A stretch of 64,000 nucleotides of DNA from Mycobacterium sp. 3519A (GCF_900240945.1 NZ_OESG01000013.1:496001-560000), one strand, 5' to 3'; numbered from the stretch's first letter, positions 35,563-45,103 are shown. Made by a program: numbers and translations. Notes: a model not told the origin generated them from the sequence alone.

Positions 35563-36264
35563 TTACAGCCCCGAGACGCCCATGAGTTGCCGAAGCTCCA
35601 CCGTCGTCCCCGGGATCATCGACGCGACCTTGACGGCCTCGTCGCGGTCGGAGGCCGACAGCAGGTAGAAGCCGGTGGCGATCTCGGCGCTCTCCGGGAA
35701 CGGGCCGTCGGTCAGCAGCACCTTGCTGTCGCGAACACGCACCGTCGTCGCCGACGCCGGCTCGTGCAACGCGGCGCCGGCCACGATGTGGTCGCCTGCG
35801 GCAGCGGCGAATTCGCCGTGTCGGGCCGCTTCGGCCAGCCACTCGGGCGTGTCGGGGGTGTGCGCGGAGGCGGGTGGTTCCAGCAGCAGCGCCAACCATT
35901 GGGCGCCGGCGCTCGGCCACGCCGGATCGAAGGTGTGGTAGATCGGCCGAACCTCGACCGCGCCGTGTTGGGCGGCCGGGACATCGCGGGCCAACGCCAG
36001 CGCCTCGTCGAGGTTGTCGGCCTCGAATACGTAGTAGCCGCAGGCCACCTCGGCGCTTTCGGCGAATGGGCCGTCGGTCACTGTCGGTGCATCGGGGCCG
36101 CCGGTGATGCGCACACCCGTCGCCGACGGGGTCAGCGCATCGCCCGCCAGGATCGCCGACCCGGCCTTGGCGTGCAGCGCCTGATATGCCGCCATTCCGG
36201 CGGCCTGCTCGTCGGGGGTCAGCGGTGTGGTGGGCTCGCCGAGCAGCAGCGCTAGGTAGTGCAT
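35563..36264 (-). CDS. Tandem YCII/DGPF domain protein
   Basis: 233 residues from the ATG at 36264 (MHYLALLLGEPTTPLTPDEQ). Two copies of the YCII-related fold are visible, each with the DGPF signature: TVTDGPFAESAEVACGYYVF in the N-terminal half and LLTDGPFPESAEIATGFYLL in the C-terminal half. DGPF proteins accompany ECF42-type sigma factors, and this one begins the operon that continues with that sigma gene. The biochemical role is unknown; a small-molecule-binding or stress-sensing role is assumed for the family. The duplication inside one gene is less common than single DGPF genes. Confidence 0.85.
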   Translation of the reverse strand: MHYLALLLGEPTTPLTPDEQAAGMAAYQALHAKAGSAILAGDALTPSATGVRITGGPDAPTVTDGPFAESAEVACGYYVFEADNLDEALALARDVPAAQHGAVEVRPIYHTFDPAWPSAGAQWLALLLEPPASAHTPDTPEWLAEAARHGEFAAAAGDHIVAGAALHEPASATTVRVRDSKVLLTDGPFPESAEIATGFYLLSASDRDEAVKVASMIPGTTVELRQLMGVSGL

Positions 36265-36360
36265 GAGGGTCACCTTCCTGTCGCGGAGCGGAGCCGTCTG
36301 CTCCACTCTCTACCCGTCCGACGAACGGCGCCGCGCGAATCCGACATCACAAAAACTTTT

Positions 36361-36384
36361 GCGGAAACAAATTCTTTGTTCCGC
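36361..36384. promoter_or_regulatory. Inverted repeat in the DGPF / PE-PPE divergent promoter
   Basis: GCGGAA-A-CAAA is mirrored by TTTGTTCCGC after a short TTC centre, giving ten base pairs with one bulged A. It lies between the divergent starts at 36264 and 36419, in a locally AT-rich stretch, and about 35 bases upstream of the PE-PPE start. An operator or a core promoter element is possible. Confidence 0.35.
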
Positions 36385-36418
36385 TACCGAGCCGCGCTAA
36401 CTATGTGATCGTTTACCC

Positions 36419-37990
36419 ATGCGTAAGACGGCCCGCGCCTTCGTTCTGGTTCTTCTCGCCCTGCTCACCTCGGCCGTTCTCGGCATCTCGTCGGCCTTCG
36501 TCGCGGCATTCGCCCTTGGCGCCACCACGGCACTCATCGTGCCGGGCACGGGCACGCCGAACGCGAACAACGTGACGAACTACATGGAGAACGCCCGAAG
36601 CCGATACCTGGCCCCGTTCACCACCTGCACCGACGCCTCGTGCACCCTGGACGGCATCAATTACCCGGCGTCGTTCTACCCGCTGGGCTTCATCGGCAAC
36701 TGGTGTCCAGGGTTCAAGTGCGACACGTGGAACAAGTCGGTCGGTACGGGCGTGGCGAACCTCGACACTGCACTGAGGAACCTGCTCGACAACACGACCG
36801 ACAACGTCGTCATCTTCGGCTACTCGCAGGGCGGCGCGGTGGTCTCCGATGAGTTGGGCAATCTCGGTGACCTCACGCCGGAGCAGCGCGCCCGCATCCA
36901 AGCGGTGACGATCGGGAACGCCTTCAATCCCGACGGCGGAATCTTCACCCGGCTGGGCTTCTTGCCGACGATCCCGTTCCTGAACATCACGTTCGGTCCG
37001 AAAATGCCGACCAATACCGGGATTCCGATCACCAGCATCGGGTTCCAGTACGACCCCGTCATGTACGCCCCGACATTCTGGGGCAACCCGTTCACGATGC
37101 TGAACGCGTTGGCCGCGTTCGACAGCGTGCACGGCTACTACCTGACGCCCAACGGGAACGGGCCGACCGATCCGATCGCGTATGGCTACACGGATGCGCA
37201 GCTGCAGGCCATTTTGGCCACGCCGTGCCCTGGCCCGAACTGTCGCGTCGACGCGAACGGCAACAAGTACTACATGCTTCCGGCGAAGAGCCTGCCGATC
37301 GTGAACGCGGTCATGGCAGCAGTTCCCGCCGCGCTGCAGCCGGTGGCCAAGCCGGTCGCGGATCTGGTCACGCCGGTGCTGAAGGTGCTGATCGATCTGG
37401 GTTACGACTTCAGCGGCGATCCGGGCAAGGAGCGGTGGCTTTCGCCGTTGCCGTTCAACCCAATTCAGAATTGGCCCGCGGTGGGCGTGAACCTGGTCGC
37501 CGCCACGGTGCAGGGCGTCCAGGCGTTCGTCAAGGACCTCGGCGGGCTGGTTCCGAACCTCACCCCGGCGGTGCAGGCGCCCGTCACACCCGCACCGGTG
37601 TCGACGCTGGCGGCAGCGAAGACCACCGAAACGACCGAGCCGACCGACAAGACGACCGACAAGAAGCAACTGACCACGAAGCTGACAGCGGTCAAGGACA
37701 AGGACACCGGCACGGCGGCACAGCAGTCGGCCGACGACCCTGAGAAGACGACGGCTTCGAGCGAGGAAAAGCCCGCGACGAAGCCGGAGTCGACGACGGA
37801 CGAGAAGAAGGCCGACGAGGGCAAGGCCGACGAGGGCAAGGCGGACGAGAAGAACACCGACGACAAGAAGACTGACGAGAAGAAGACCGACAAGAAGAAG
37901 ACCGACAAGAAGAAGACCGACAAGAAGAAGGCCGAGAAGTCTGAGAAGACAGCGGCCGACAAGTCGGACGAGGGCAAGGCGGCGGCCTGA
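36419..37990 (+). CDS. Secreted PE-PPE-domain hydrolase with Lys/Asp-rich tail (first copy)
   Basis: 523 residues. An N-terminal signal peptide/anchor (VLVLLALLTSAVLGISSAFVAAFAL) is followed by the PE-PPE domain, an alpha/beta serine-esterase fold: LIVPGTGTPN, then VVIFGYSQGGAVVSDEL with nucleophile Ser136, and FQYDPVMYAPTFWGNP. His136-type partners lie near VHGYYLTPNG. It has no PE or PPE N-terminal domain, so it is not a type-VII PE/PPE protein in the strict sense. From about residue 400 the tail is Thr/Lys/Asp/Glu-rich, with repeated KADEG and KKTDK units, probably wall- or surface-binding. ATG 36419 has no clear Shine-Dalgarno. Lipase/esterase activity at the envelope is the best guess. 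Confidence 0.88.
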   Translation: MRKTARAFVLVLLALLTSAVLGISSAFVAAFALGATTALIVPGTGTPNANNVTNYMENARSRYLAPFTTCTDASCTLDGINYPASFYPLGFIGNWCPGFKCDTWNKSVGTGVANLDTALRNLLDNTTDNVVIFGYSQGGAVVSDELGNLGDLTPEQRARIQAVTIGNAFNPDGGIFTRLGFLPTIPFLNITFGPKMPTNTGIPITSIGFQYDPVMYAPTFWGNPFTMLNALAAFDSVHGYYLTPNGNGPTDPIAYGYTDAQLQAILATPCPGPNCRVDANGNKYYMLPAKSLPIVNAVMAAVPAALQPVAKPVADLVTPVLKVLIDLGYDFSGDPGKERWLSPLPFNPIQNWPAVGVNLVAATVQGVQAFVKDLGGLVPNLTPAVQAPVTPAPVSTLAAAKTTETTEPTDKTTDKKQLTTKLTAVKDKDTGTAAQQSADDPEKTTASSEEKPATKPESTTDEKKADEGKADEGKADEKNTDDKKTDEKKTDKKKTDKKKTDKKKAEKSEKTAADKSDEGKAAA

Positions 37991-38062
37991 CCGACGCCGT
38001 CCCGGCAAACTTTTTGGACAGTTTCGGCCACTTAGCTGACTGCCGCGTGTGATGGTTGACGC

Positions 38063-39577
38063 ATGCGTAAATCGGTGCGGGCAATTCTCCTCGTGGTGCT
38101 GGCTCTGCTCAGCACGGTCGTCCTCGGTGTGGCCGCGGCGTTCACGTCGGCCCTCTCGCTCGCCGCCTCGACAGCGACGGTGCTGATCATGGGCGGCACC
38201 GGGACTCCGGACCCCGATGCGGAGCCCGGCTACGTCCCGAATGTGCTGAATTACTACGTCCTGACCAACACTCCGTGCACGGACCCGACCGTGGACTGCG
38301 TGCCTCTCGCGGTCGTCACCCCCGAGACGGCGTGGCCGCTGTACGGCGGGTTGTCGGCCCTGACCTGGAAGGATTCGATCAACCAGGGCGTCGAGGACCT
38401 CGACGCGGAGGTGCAGCCGCGGCTCGCGACGTTGAGCGCCGACAACCGCCTGGTGATCTTCGGCTACTCGCAGAGCGGCGCCATCGTCTCCATCGAGAAG
38501 CAGCGCCTCGCCGAGCAGCTGACACCCGAGGAGCAGGAATTCGTCAAGTGGGACATCATCGGGAACGTGTCGCGGCCTAACGGCGGCCTCAACGGCCGAC
38601 TCCCCTTGACGCTGCCGATCGTCGAATTCCCTTACGGCCCAGTGACACCCACCAACACCTCGATGCAGACCGACGACATCGCGTTGGAGTGGGACATCAT
38701 CGCCGACGCACCGCTGGTCGTGACCAACCCGCTCGCAATGTTCAACGCCTTGATCGGCGGTCCGGGTCTGGGGATCAACCACGGCACCTATCCGAACCCT
38801 GAAGGCAATCCGCCGTCGGGCTTGGTCGGCGGCTGGACGCAGGAGCAGTGGCAGGCGATCATGGACAACCCTGAGGGCTACGCCGCGACGAACCCGGACA
38901 TCGTCAACGTGCAGCAGTACAACGACACCAGGTACATCACCGTCGCCCCGCGGGTGCTGCCGATGTTGGTGCCCCTGCACATGATCGGCCTCGGTTTCGT
39001 TGCCGATCTGTTCGAACCCGCACTGCGGGACATCATCGAGCAAACCGGTTACGACCGCTCCATCCCGTATGGCCAGCCGACCACGTTCCGGCTGATCCCG
39101 ATCTTCAACCCGATCAAGCTGGCCATCGATCTCGTCCAAGACATCCCGAAGGGAATCCAGCAGGCGCTCAACGGCGGACCGCCTCCGCTGAACCCGCCGG
39201 AGACGCTCACCACGTCGACGCTGGCGAGGACGCAGGAAACGACGGAGCCGGCTGTTGAGCCGGGGAACAAGCGTTCGGCGCCCAAGCTGACGTCAGTCAA
39301 GGACACGACTCCCGCCGTCGAGCAGACCACCGCGGTGACGGAGGCGAAGCCTGAGGCCGTGACCGACGAGAAGCAAGCCGACGAGAAGAAGACCGACGAG
39401 AACACCGTCGACAAGAAGGTCGACACCAAGAAGACCGACCACAAGAAGGCCGGCGACAAGAAGAAGGTCGAGCCCAAGAAGGCCGACGCGACCAAGGTCG
39501 ACACGCCCAAGGTCGATAACGAGAAGAAGGCCGACGCCGATAACAATGAGACGGAAAAGGCCGACGCTGCGGCCTGA
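38063..39577 (+). CDS. Secreted PE-PPE-domain hydrolase with Lys/Asp-rich tail (second copy)
   Basis: 504 residues, paralogous to the gene 73 bases upstream. Signal segment AILLVVLALLSTVVLGVAAAF, domain start VLIMGGTGTPDPD, nucleophile Ser136 in VIFGYSQSGAIVSIEK and a closing HGTYPNPEGNPPSG loop. The C-terminal tail (from about 390) is again Thr/Lys/Asp/Glu-rich, with irregular KKTD and KKADAT units, but without the regular repeats of the first copy. Both copies have Ser at residue 136, which supports tandem duplication. The gene ends 57 bases from the convergent methyltransferase gene, with a terminator between them. Confidence 0.88.
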   Translation: MRKSVRAILLVVLALLSTVVLGVAAAFTSALSLAASTATVLIMGGTGTPDPDAEPGYVPNVLNYYVLTNTPCTDPTVDCVPLAVVTPETAWPLYGGLSALTWKDSINQGVEDLDAEVQPRLATLSADNRLVIFGYSQSGAIVSIEKQRLAEQLTPEEQEFVKWDIIGNVSRPNGGLNGRLPLTLPIVEFPYGPVTPTNTSMQTDDIALEWDIIADAPLVVTNPLAMFNALIGGPGLGINHGTYPNPEGNPPSGLVGGWTQEQWQAIMDNPEGYAATNPDIVNVQQYNDTRYITVAPRVLPMLVPLHMIGLGFVADLFEPALRDIIEQTGYDRSIPYGQPTTFRLIPIFNPIKLAIDLVQDIPKGIQQALNGGPPPLNPPETLTTSTLARTQETTEPAVEPGNKRSAPKLTSVKDTTPAVEQTTAVTEAKPEAVTDEKQADEKKTDENTVDKKVDTKKTDHKKAGDKKKVEPKKADATKVDTPKVDNEKKADADNNETEKADAAA

Positions 39578-39588
39578 CCGAATAAGCG

Positions 39589-39622
39589 AATCCCCCGTCA
39601 CATCAGGCAGTGGCGGGGGATT
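39589..39622. terminator. Bidirectional terminator between PE-PPE and methyltransferase genes
   Basis: Nine-bp arms AATCCCCCG (39589-39597) and CGGGGGATT (39614-39622) with a 16-base loop are followed by TTTCC on the plus strand. They separate convergent genes, so they can terminate both. The same AATCCCCCG core recurs in the hairpin at 40574-40611. Confidence 0.65.
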
Positions 39623-39634
39623 TCCTTTGCGTGC

Positions 39635-40531
39635 TCAGGCTGCGGCGCCCGGCTTCAGGTACGTGACCAGATGGACGTCGATGTACTCGTCGGCGAACTT
39701 CTGCGCGCAGCCGCGCAGGTACTGCATGTAGTTCGCGTAGACCGTCTCGGACTGCAGTTCGATGGCCCGCGCTTTGTTGGCCTCGAGTGCATCCGCCCAC
39801 AGCGTCAACGTGCGCACGTAGTGCGACCGCAGCGACATCACCTCGTCGACGCTGAACCCGGCCGCCTCGCCGTGGGTCCGCATCATCTGCGTCGACGGCA
39901 GGCGCGCGCCGGGGAAGATGTCCGTCACCATGAACTTGATGAACTTGAGCACGTCGATCGACAGCGGGATGCCGCGCGCCCGGAACTCGTCGGGGTGGTA
40001 GCTGATGTTGCTCTGGATGGTCATCCGGCCGTCGTCGGGCAGGATCGAAAAGCACTTCTTGAAGAACTCGTCGTAGCGTTCGAATCCGAAATGCTCGAAC
40101 GCCTCGATCGACAGAATGCGGTCGACCGGCTCGTCGAACTCCTCCCAGCCGCGCAGCAATATGCGCCTGCTGCGGTCGGTGTCCATTTCGTCGAGCAGTT
40201 TGACGCTGGCCGCGTGCTGATTGCGGCTCAACGTCAGGCCGACGACGTTGACGTCGTGCCGTTCGATTGCGCGTTTCAGCGTTGAGCCCCAGCCACATCC
40301 GATGTCGAGCACGGTCATGCCGGGCTCCAACTGCAGCCGGTCCAGGTGCAGGTCGACCTTCGCGTACTGGGCCGCCTCCAGGCTCAGATCCTCGGGCTCG
40401 AAATAGGCGCAGGAGTAAATTCTGCTGGGATCCTGAAACAGCCCGAAGAAATCATCGGAAAGGTCGTAGTGGGCGCCGATGTTGTCGAAGTTCCTGCGCA
40501 TCTTTTCTGAGATGACTGCCGAATCCGACAC
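39635..40531 (-). CDS. Mycolic acid methyltransferase, MmaA4/Hma-like (third of cluster)
   Basis: 298 residues, SAM-dependent modification of meromycolate double bonds (CMAS family). Motifs: [28 protein letters not shown] motif [27 protein letters not shown], and [17 protein letters not shown]. The C-terminus [11 protein letters not shown] and the SIEAFEHF motif match the MmaA4 (hydroxymycolate) type as recalled, not the cyclopropane type. Cytosolic. Last of the minus-strand run of three methyltransferases after lipG. A terminator-like hairpin lies upstream at 40574-40611. The exact product (hydroxy-, methyl-branched or cyclopropane) cannot be settled. Confidence 0.88.
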   Translation of the reverse strand: MSDSAVISEKMRRNFDNIGAHYDLSDDFFGLFQDPSRIYSCAYFEPEDLSLEAAQYAKVDLHLDRLQLEPGMTVLDIGCGWGSTLKRAIERHDVNVVGLTLSRNQHAASVKLLDEMDTDRSRRILLRGWEEFDEPVDRILSIEAFEHFGFERYDEFFKKCFSILPDDGRMTIQSNISYHPDEFRARGIPLSIDVLKFIKFMVTDIFPGARLPSTQMMRTHGEAAGFSVDEVMSLRSHYVRTLTLWADALEANKARAIELQSETVYANYMQYLRGCAQKFADEYIDVHLVTYLKPGAAA

Positions 40532-40573
40532 CGCCCGCTACCTCCCGTGACCTTGATTTCAAGGTATATAACC

Positions 40574-40611
40574 GCAAATCCCCCGAGCGCGCCACACGCC
40601 GGGGGATTTGC
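40574..40611. terminator. Hairpin between tandem mycolate methyltransferase genes
   Basis: Perfect 12-bp arms GCAAATCCCCCG (40574-40585) and CGGGGGATTTGC (40600-40611) with a 14-base loop. It lies downstream of the second methyltransferase and upstream of the third, so the third may have its own promoter. Confidence 0.6.
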
Positions 40612-40658
40612 TAACGAGTCCGAAACTAGGCTGGGTTGTATTGCCCGACTCCTCGTCG

Positions 40659-41555
40659 TCAGGCTGCCGCGCCCGGCTTCAGATACGTCACCAGGCTGAC
40701 ATCGATGCTGTCGTCGATGAAGTAGAACTGGCAACCCTTCAGGTAGCGCATGTACCGGTGGTAGTTCTCCTCATCGGTCGCCGCGATCGCCGCTTCCTTG
40801 TTGCGCTCGAGGCGGTCCGCCCAGATGCCGAGGGTCTTGATGTAGTGGTTGCGCAGGGAGATCGGCTCCGGCACGACAAAGCCGGCCTTCTCGCCGTGCT
40901 CGACCATCATCTGGGTCGTCGGGATACGGCCACCCGGGAAGATCTCGGTGATCATGAACTTGATGAACCGGGCCAGCTCGAACGTCAGCTTCTTGCCACG
41001 CTCGGCGAGGTCGTACGGGTGGTAGCCGACGCTGCTCTGGATCGTCATCCGGCCGTCGTCGGGCAGGATGTCGAAGCAGGTCTTGAAGAAGTCGTCGTAG
41101 CGCTCGAAGCCGAAGTGCTCGAAGGCCTCGATCGACACGATCCTGTCGACCGGGTTGTGGAACTGCTCCCAACCCTCCAACCGCACGTCGAACGTCCGGT
41201 TCGTGTCGATCTTGGACAGCAGCTGGTCGCAGTACGCCTTCTGGTTCTTGCTCAGCGTCAGGCCGATGACGTTGACGTCGTACTTCTCCATCGCCCGCTG
41301 CAACGTCAGGCCCCAGCCGCAGCCGACCTCCAGCAGCGTCATGCCCGGCTTCAGATCGAGCTTGTCGAGGTGCTGATCGACGTTGGCGATCTGGGCCTCC
41401 GACAGCGTGACATTGGGCCCGGTGAAGTACGCGCAGCTGTACTTGCGGGTCGGGTCCTGGAACACGCCGAAGAAGTCGTCGGACAAGTCGTAGTGCGCCT
41501 GAATGTCCTCGAAATGCGGCGTCATGTCCTTGGTGCCGGATGAGTTGTCAGACAT
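40659..41555 (-). CDS. Mycolic acid methyltransferase, MmaA4/MmaA3-like (second of cluster)
   Basis: 298 residues, CMAS family. [28 protein letters not shown] motif [72 protein letters not shown] and the C-terminal [11 protein letters not shown]. The last two features are very close to MmaA4-type enzymes in M. tuberculosis as recalled. It would act on meromycolates in the cytoplasm. ATG 41555 is a good start. It is tandem with, and about 45% or more alike by eye to, the third gene, indicating duplication. Confidence 0.88.
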   Translation of the reverse strand: MSDNSSGTKDMTPHFEDIQAHYDLSDDFFGVFQDPTRKYSCAYFTGPNVTLSEAQIANVDQHLDKLDLKPGMTLLEVGCGWGLTLQRAMEKYDVNVIGLTLSKNQKAYCDQLLSKIDTNRTFDVRLEGWEQFHNPVDRIVSIEAFEHFGFERYDDFFKTCFDILPDDGRMTIQSSVGYHPYDLAERGKKLTFELARFIKFMITEIFPGGRIPTTQMMVEHGEKAGFVVPEPISLRNHYIKTLGIWADRLERNKEAAIAATDEENYHRYMRYLKGCQFYFIDDSIDVSLVTYLKPGAAA

Positions 41556-41719
41556 ATTTCCCCTGCTTGGCCTTCCGTCGTGACCATTGGTGCTGCGGCA
41601 AGCAGCCGTTCACGTATCAGTATTGCTGCGACCGTACCCCTGGCACGGTCCATCGACGTGCGAACACGCGTCTCAAGCCTGACACCCTAACGTTTCGCAG
41701 GGTCAGGACTGAAATCCGG

Positions 41720-42589
41720 CTACTTCTGCAGGGTGAATTGGTTGACGTCGATGTAGCCGACCCGGAAACCCTTGGCGCAACCGGTCAAGTAGTGCAGATA
41801 GCGTTCGTAGACCTCTTCGGACTGCACGGCGATCGCCTCGTCCTTGTGCGCCTGCAGCGCCTCGGCCCAGCAATCCAGGGTCCTGGCGTAGTGCAGTTGC
41901 AACGACTGGCGCCGGGTCAACTCGAAGCCGGCCTTCGCCGAATGCTCCTCGACCTTCTCGATCGACGGGATCCTGCCGCCGGGGAAGATCTCGGTCAGGA
42001 TGAACTTGACGAACCGGGCGACGTCGAAGGTGAGCGGAATACCGCGCTCGGCCATCTGGGGGAATGTCAGCCCCGTGATCGTGTGCAGCAGCATCACGCC
42101 GTCGCGGGGCAGCAGGGCGTACGCCAGCTTGAAGAAGTCGTCATAGCGGTCGAATCCGAAGTGCTCGAAGGCGCCGATCGACACGATTCGATCCACGGGT
42201 TCGTCGAACTGCTCCCAGCCCTGCAGGAGCACCCGCTTACTGCGCGGACTGTCAGACGCCGCGAAAACTGTTTGCACATGCGCCATTTGGTTTTCGCTCA
42301 GTGTTAACCCGATGACGTTGACGTCGTAGCGCTCGATAGCGCGCATCATCGTCGAACCCCAGCCGCATCCGACGTCGAGCAGCGTCATGCCAGGCTGCAG
42401 ACCGAGCTTGCCCAACGCGAGGTCGATCTTCGCGAGCTGGGCCTCTTCCAGCGTCATGTCGTCGCGTTCGAAGTACGCGCAGCTGTACGTCTGGCTGGGG
42501 TCCAGCCACAGCCGGAAGAAGTCGTCGGACAGGTCGTAATGAGCCTGGACGTCCGCGAAGTGCGGCGTCAATTCGGCTTTGTCAGCCAT
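41720..42589 (-). CDS. Mycolic acid methyltransferase, MmaA1/PcaA/CmaA-like (first of cluster)
   Basis: 289 residues from ATG 42589 ([20 protein letters not shown]); a longer frame upstream is unlikely. SAM motif [43 protein letters not shown] (Gly where the other two have Glu, as in cyclopropane synthase/MmaA1-type proteins), [15 protein letters not shown] and the C-terminal [11 protein letters not shown]. It lies where M. tuberculosis has mmaA1, just after lipG. This protein probably introduces a methyl or cyclopropane group, and the other two make oxygenated or methyl-branched mycolates (inference from motif type). Confidence 0.88.
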   Translation of the reverse strand: MADKAELTPHFADVQAHYDLSDDFFRLWLDPSQTYSCAYFERDDMTLEEAQLAKIDLALGKLGLQPGMTLLDVGCGWGSTMMRAIERYDVNVIGLTLSENQMAHVQTVFAASDSPRSKRVLLQGWEQFDEPVDRIVSIGAFEHFGFDRYDDFFKLAYALLPRDGVMLLHTITGLTFPQMAERGIPLTFDVARFVKFILTEIFPGGRIPSIEKVEEHSAKAGFELTRRQSLQLHYARTLDCWAEALQAHKDEAIAVQSEEVYERYLHYLTGCAKGFRVGYIDVNQFTLQK

Positions 42590-42719
42590 GCGTAATGCCT
42601 TCCTGGCAGTTTCAGAACCCAACGGTCGCCGGTGACGGCATTCAAGCCCTGAAGCACTCGACGTCAAAGAGCGTACGCGCCCCAGGATCGTCCGGCTTAC
42701 TGCGGAGGTGTGCCAACCG

Positions 42720-43622
42720 TTACCAGGCTTCGGCGAACGTGGTCTTCAGCTCGCCGACGATGTCGTCCCACAATTCGCGGGGAAGGTCGTGGCCCATGCC
42801 GTCGAACAGCACCAACCGGGCGCCTTTGATAGCGCGGGCGACGGCGCGACCGCCGAACGGCCGCATCAGCTTGTCGGCCTTGCCGTGGATGACGACGGTC
42901 GGGGCGCTGATCTGGCGGTCGTAGCCGAGCAGGCTGCCGCTGCCGAGGATCGCCGCGAAATGCCTGCCGACGCCTGCCGGGTAGTAGGACCGTTCGTAAC
43001 CCTCGATCGCCTCGGCGCGGATGCGGTCCTCCGGCGCCGGATAGCCGGGGCTGCCGGTGATGCGCGTGACCCGGATCGTGTTCTCGACGATCGCCTCGCG
43101 CGTGGCCTCCTTGGGTTTCTGCAGGATGGCCAGCAACTGCCGGGTTCCCGGCGGTGGCAGCAGCGGCTGGTTGTTGCTCGAGAAGATGACCGCGAGTGTC
43201 TTGGTGCGCGCGCTGTGCGCCGCCGCGAACACCTGCGCGATCATGCCGCCCATCGAGGCGCCGACGATGTGCGCGCTGTCGATCTCCAGGTGGTCCAGCA
43301 GCGCCGCGGCGTCGTCGGCGAAATCCTCGAGCGTGTAGGGCGCCGGGCTCTTCAAGCCCAGGAAGGAGCGGGCCATCCGTTTCGGTAACGCCATGCCGGT
43401 CGGTTGATGACTGACCTTCGACGACAGGCCGACGTCGCGGTTGTCGTAGCGGATGACCCGCAGCCCCTGGTCGACGAGCTTCTCGCAGAAGTCAGTGCGC
43501 CACAACAACAATTGCGCGCCAAGGCCCATGATCAACAGGACGGCGGGGTCGTTCGGGTCACCCATGTCCTCGTAGTAGATGTCCAGGTCGCCCGATTTGG
43601 TAGTGCCGGAACGGATTTGCAC
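42720..43622 (-). CDS. lipG: Alpha/beta hydrolase, LipG-like
   Basis: 300 residues. Alpha/beta hydrolase: [29 protein letters not shown], nucleophile in [11 protein letters not shown] near residue 120, [14 protein letters not shown] and a terminal FDGMGHDLP supplying the acid and His. GTG at 43622 follows the ABC1-kinase stop without a gap (TAAGTG), so it is translationally coupled. The order ABC1 - lipG - mmaA is that of M. tuberculosis Rv0647c - lipG - mmaA1, where LipG is described as a phospholipase/thioesterase-like enzyme. A second, similar protein lies at 49854-50774. Confidence 0.9.
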   Translation of the reverse strand: MQIRSGTTKSGDLDIYYEDMGDPNDPAVLLIMGLGAQLLLWRTDFCEKLVDQGLRVIRYDNRDVGLSSKVSHQPTGMALPKRMARSFLGLKSPAPYTLEDFADDAAALLDHLEIDSAHIVGASMGGMIAQVFAAAHSARTKTLAVIFSSNNQPLLPPPGTRQLLAILQKPKEATREAIVENTIRVTRITGSPGYPAPEDRIRAEAIEGYERSYYPAGVGRHFAAILGSGSLLGYDRQISAPTVVIHGKADKLMRPFGGRAVARAIKGARLVLFDGMGHDLPRELWDDIVGELKTTFAEAW

Positions 43623-44969
43623 TTAGGCCTCGACTTCTTCGGTATGTTCGCGGCTGACCTCGACCATGAAGTTGGCGAAGTATCCGGTCAACTGCGGGTC
43701 GGACATCATCTGCCACTTCGGCGCCAGCAGCTTCATATAGCGCTCGACGTAGAGGAACTGCTTGCCGATCAGCACCAGCTCGCGGGGCAGCTTCACGTCG
43801 TACGCGTCAGCCAAAGCCGAGAGCTGGCGCCCGATTTCGGCATAGCTCAGGTCGCCGAGCGACTTCATTGTCAGCGGGGTGGCGAACTTCTCCAAGTCCT
43901 TGGCGGCCTCCGCCTCCGGCTTCATGGTGCCCACCGCGCCCATCAGCACGACGATCTTGCCCGCCGCGGCGTGGTCCTTCTTGACCAGCAGCGCGTACAC
44001 CAATTCCCTCAGCAGCCAACGGGTCCGCGGGTCGATGCGGCCCATGATGCCGAAGTCGAAGAACACGATCTTGCCGTCGGGGTCGACGTACAGGTTGCCC
44101 GCGTGCAGGTCACCGTGGAACAGTCCGTGCCGCAGTCCGCCCTCGAAGACGCTGAACAGCAACGCCTTGACCAGTTCAGTGCCGTCGAAGCCGGCCTTGC
44201 GGATGGCGGCCGCGTCGTCGATGCGGATGCCCTGGACGCGCTCCATCGTCAGCACCCGCTCGCTCGTCAGATCCCAATAGACCTGCGGTACCCGGATGTT
44301 CTTGCCCAGCGGCGACGCGTGCATGTGCGACACCCAGGCGTCCATGGACTGCGCCTCGAGCCGGAAGTCCAGCTCCTCGGCCAGGTTGTCGGAGAAGTCG
44401 GCGACGACGTCCTGCGCGGACAGCCTGCGACCCAGCTTGGCCAGCTCGACGATCTGCGCGCCGCGCTTGAGGATCTGCAGGTCCGCGGCGACCCGGCGGC
44501 GGATGCCCGGCCGCTGGATCTTGACCACCACCTCTTCACCGCTGTGCAGCGTCGCGTAGTGCACCTGCGCGATGGAGGCCGACGCGAACGGCTTGTCCTC
44601 GAAGGTCTTGAACAGCTCGCTCGGCTCTTTTCCGAGTTCCTCGCGGAACAGCTTGTGGACTTCGTCGGCGTCGGCGGGCGGGACGGCGTCGAGCAGGCTG
44701 CGGAACTCGCGGCTCATCTGTTCGCCGAACGCGCCCGGGCTGGACGCGATGATCTGGCCGAACTTGACGTAGGTGGGACCGAGGTCGGCGAATGCCTGCG
44801 GAATCTCCTTGATGATCTTCTGCTGCAACGAGCCCTTACCGGCGAGCTTGGTGACGACTCGCGCGCCGGTGCGGGTTATCTGCCAACCCGTCGCGCCGAT
44901 CCGGGCGGCCTCGACCGGCAACGGCACCCGGTCCAGCTTGGCCACCTCGCGGTGTTTAGTCGTACTCAT
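43623..44969 (-). CDS. ABC1/UbiB-family atypical kinase
   Basis: 448 residues of the ABC1 (ADCK/UbiB) family. Visible are the KxGQ motif KFGQIIASSPG near residue 70, the SIAQVHYATLHSGEEVVVKIQRPG segment (nucleotide-binding lysine), TERVLTMERVQGIRIDD, GLFHGDLHAGNLYV and VFFDFGIMGRID, the last two being the catalytic HxDxHxxN and DFG-like motifs. It lies in the position of Rv0647c. In bacteria ABC1 proteins support isoprenoid-quinone or lipid homeostasis; here co-transcription with lipG and mycolate genes suggests a role in envelope lipid metabolism. ATG 44969. Confidence 0.9.
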   Translation of the reverse strand: MSTTKHREVAKLDRVPLPVEAARIGATGWQITRTGARVVTKLAGKGSLQQKIIKEIPQAFADLGPTYVKFGQIIASSPGAFGEQMSREFRSLLDAVPPADADEVHKLFREELGKEPSELFKTFEDKPFASASIAQVHYATLHSGEEVVVKIQRPGIRRRVAADLQILKRGAQIVELAKLGRRLSAQDVVADFSDNLAEELDFRLEAQSMDAWVSHMHASPLGKNIRVPQVYWDLTSERVLTMERVQGIRIDDAAAIRKAGFDGTELVKALLFSVFEGGLRHGLFHGDLHAGNLYVDPDGKIVFFDFGIMGRIDPRTRWLLRELVYALLVKKDHAAAGKIVVLMGAVGTMKPEAEAAKDLEKFATPLTMKSLGDLSYAEIGRQLSALADAYDVKLPRELVLIGKQFLYVERYMKLLAPKWQMMSDPQLTGYFANFMVEVSREHTEEVEA

Positions 44970-45034
44970 GGTTGCAGTGTCTCAAACGGCGGGTTGACGA
45001 GTCTAAATCGTGTGCAGCGGCTCACAGTCCCCCC

Positions 45035-45103
45035 TTCCGCCGAAACGGCATTCCGGTACGCCTCTTCTCGCACTTTCCGTCCCGGAATGCCGTTTCGGCG
45101 GAA
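45035..45103. repeat. Long inverted repeat in the ABC1 / MFS divergent intergenic region
   Basis: Perfect 22-bp arms at 45035-45056 and 45082-45103 flank a 25-base loop. Each arm contains an inner mini-palindrome (GCCG-AAA-CGGC or its complement), so cruciform or nested hairpins are possible. It lies between divergent genes and is immediately followed by a 55-base segment repeated after the MFS gene. It resembles a small mobile palindromic element rather than a terminator. Confidence 0.75.

Noticed and set aside
37800..37990. Tandem repeats at the end of the first PE-PPE gene considered as a CRISPR or satellite
   Set aside because: The units are short (9-15 bases), in frame and encode KADEG/KKTDK; there are no spacers.
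36413..39139. A 908-codon open frame on the minus strand across both PE-PPE genes
   Set aside because: Rich in Arg/His/Gly/Asp with low-complexity LLVGLL runs, and exactly opposite the Lys/Asp repeats; a GC-rich codon shadow. The plus-strand frames have signal peptides and catalytic motifs.
45035..45103. Palindrome interpreted as a simple terminator of the ABC1 gene
   Set aside because: It lies upstream of both divergent genes (ABC1 starts at 44969, MFS at 45211), so it is not at a 3' end, and no T-run follows; better seen as a repeat element or operator.
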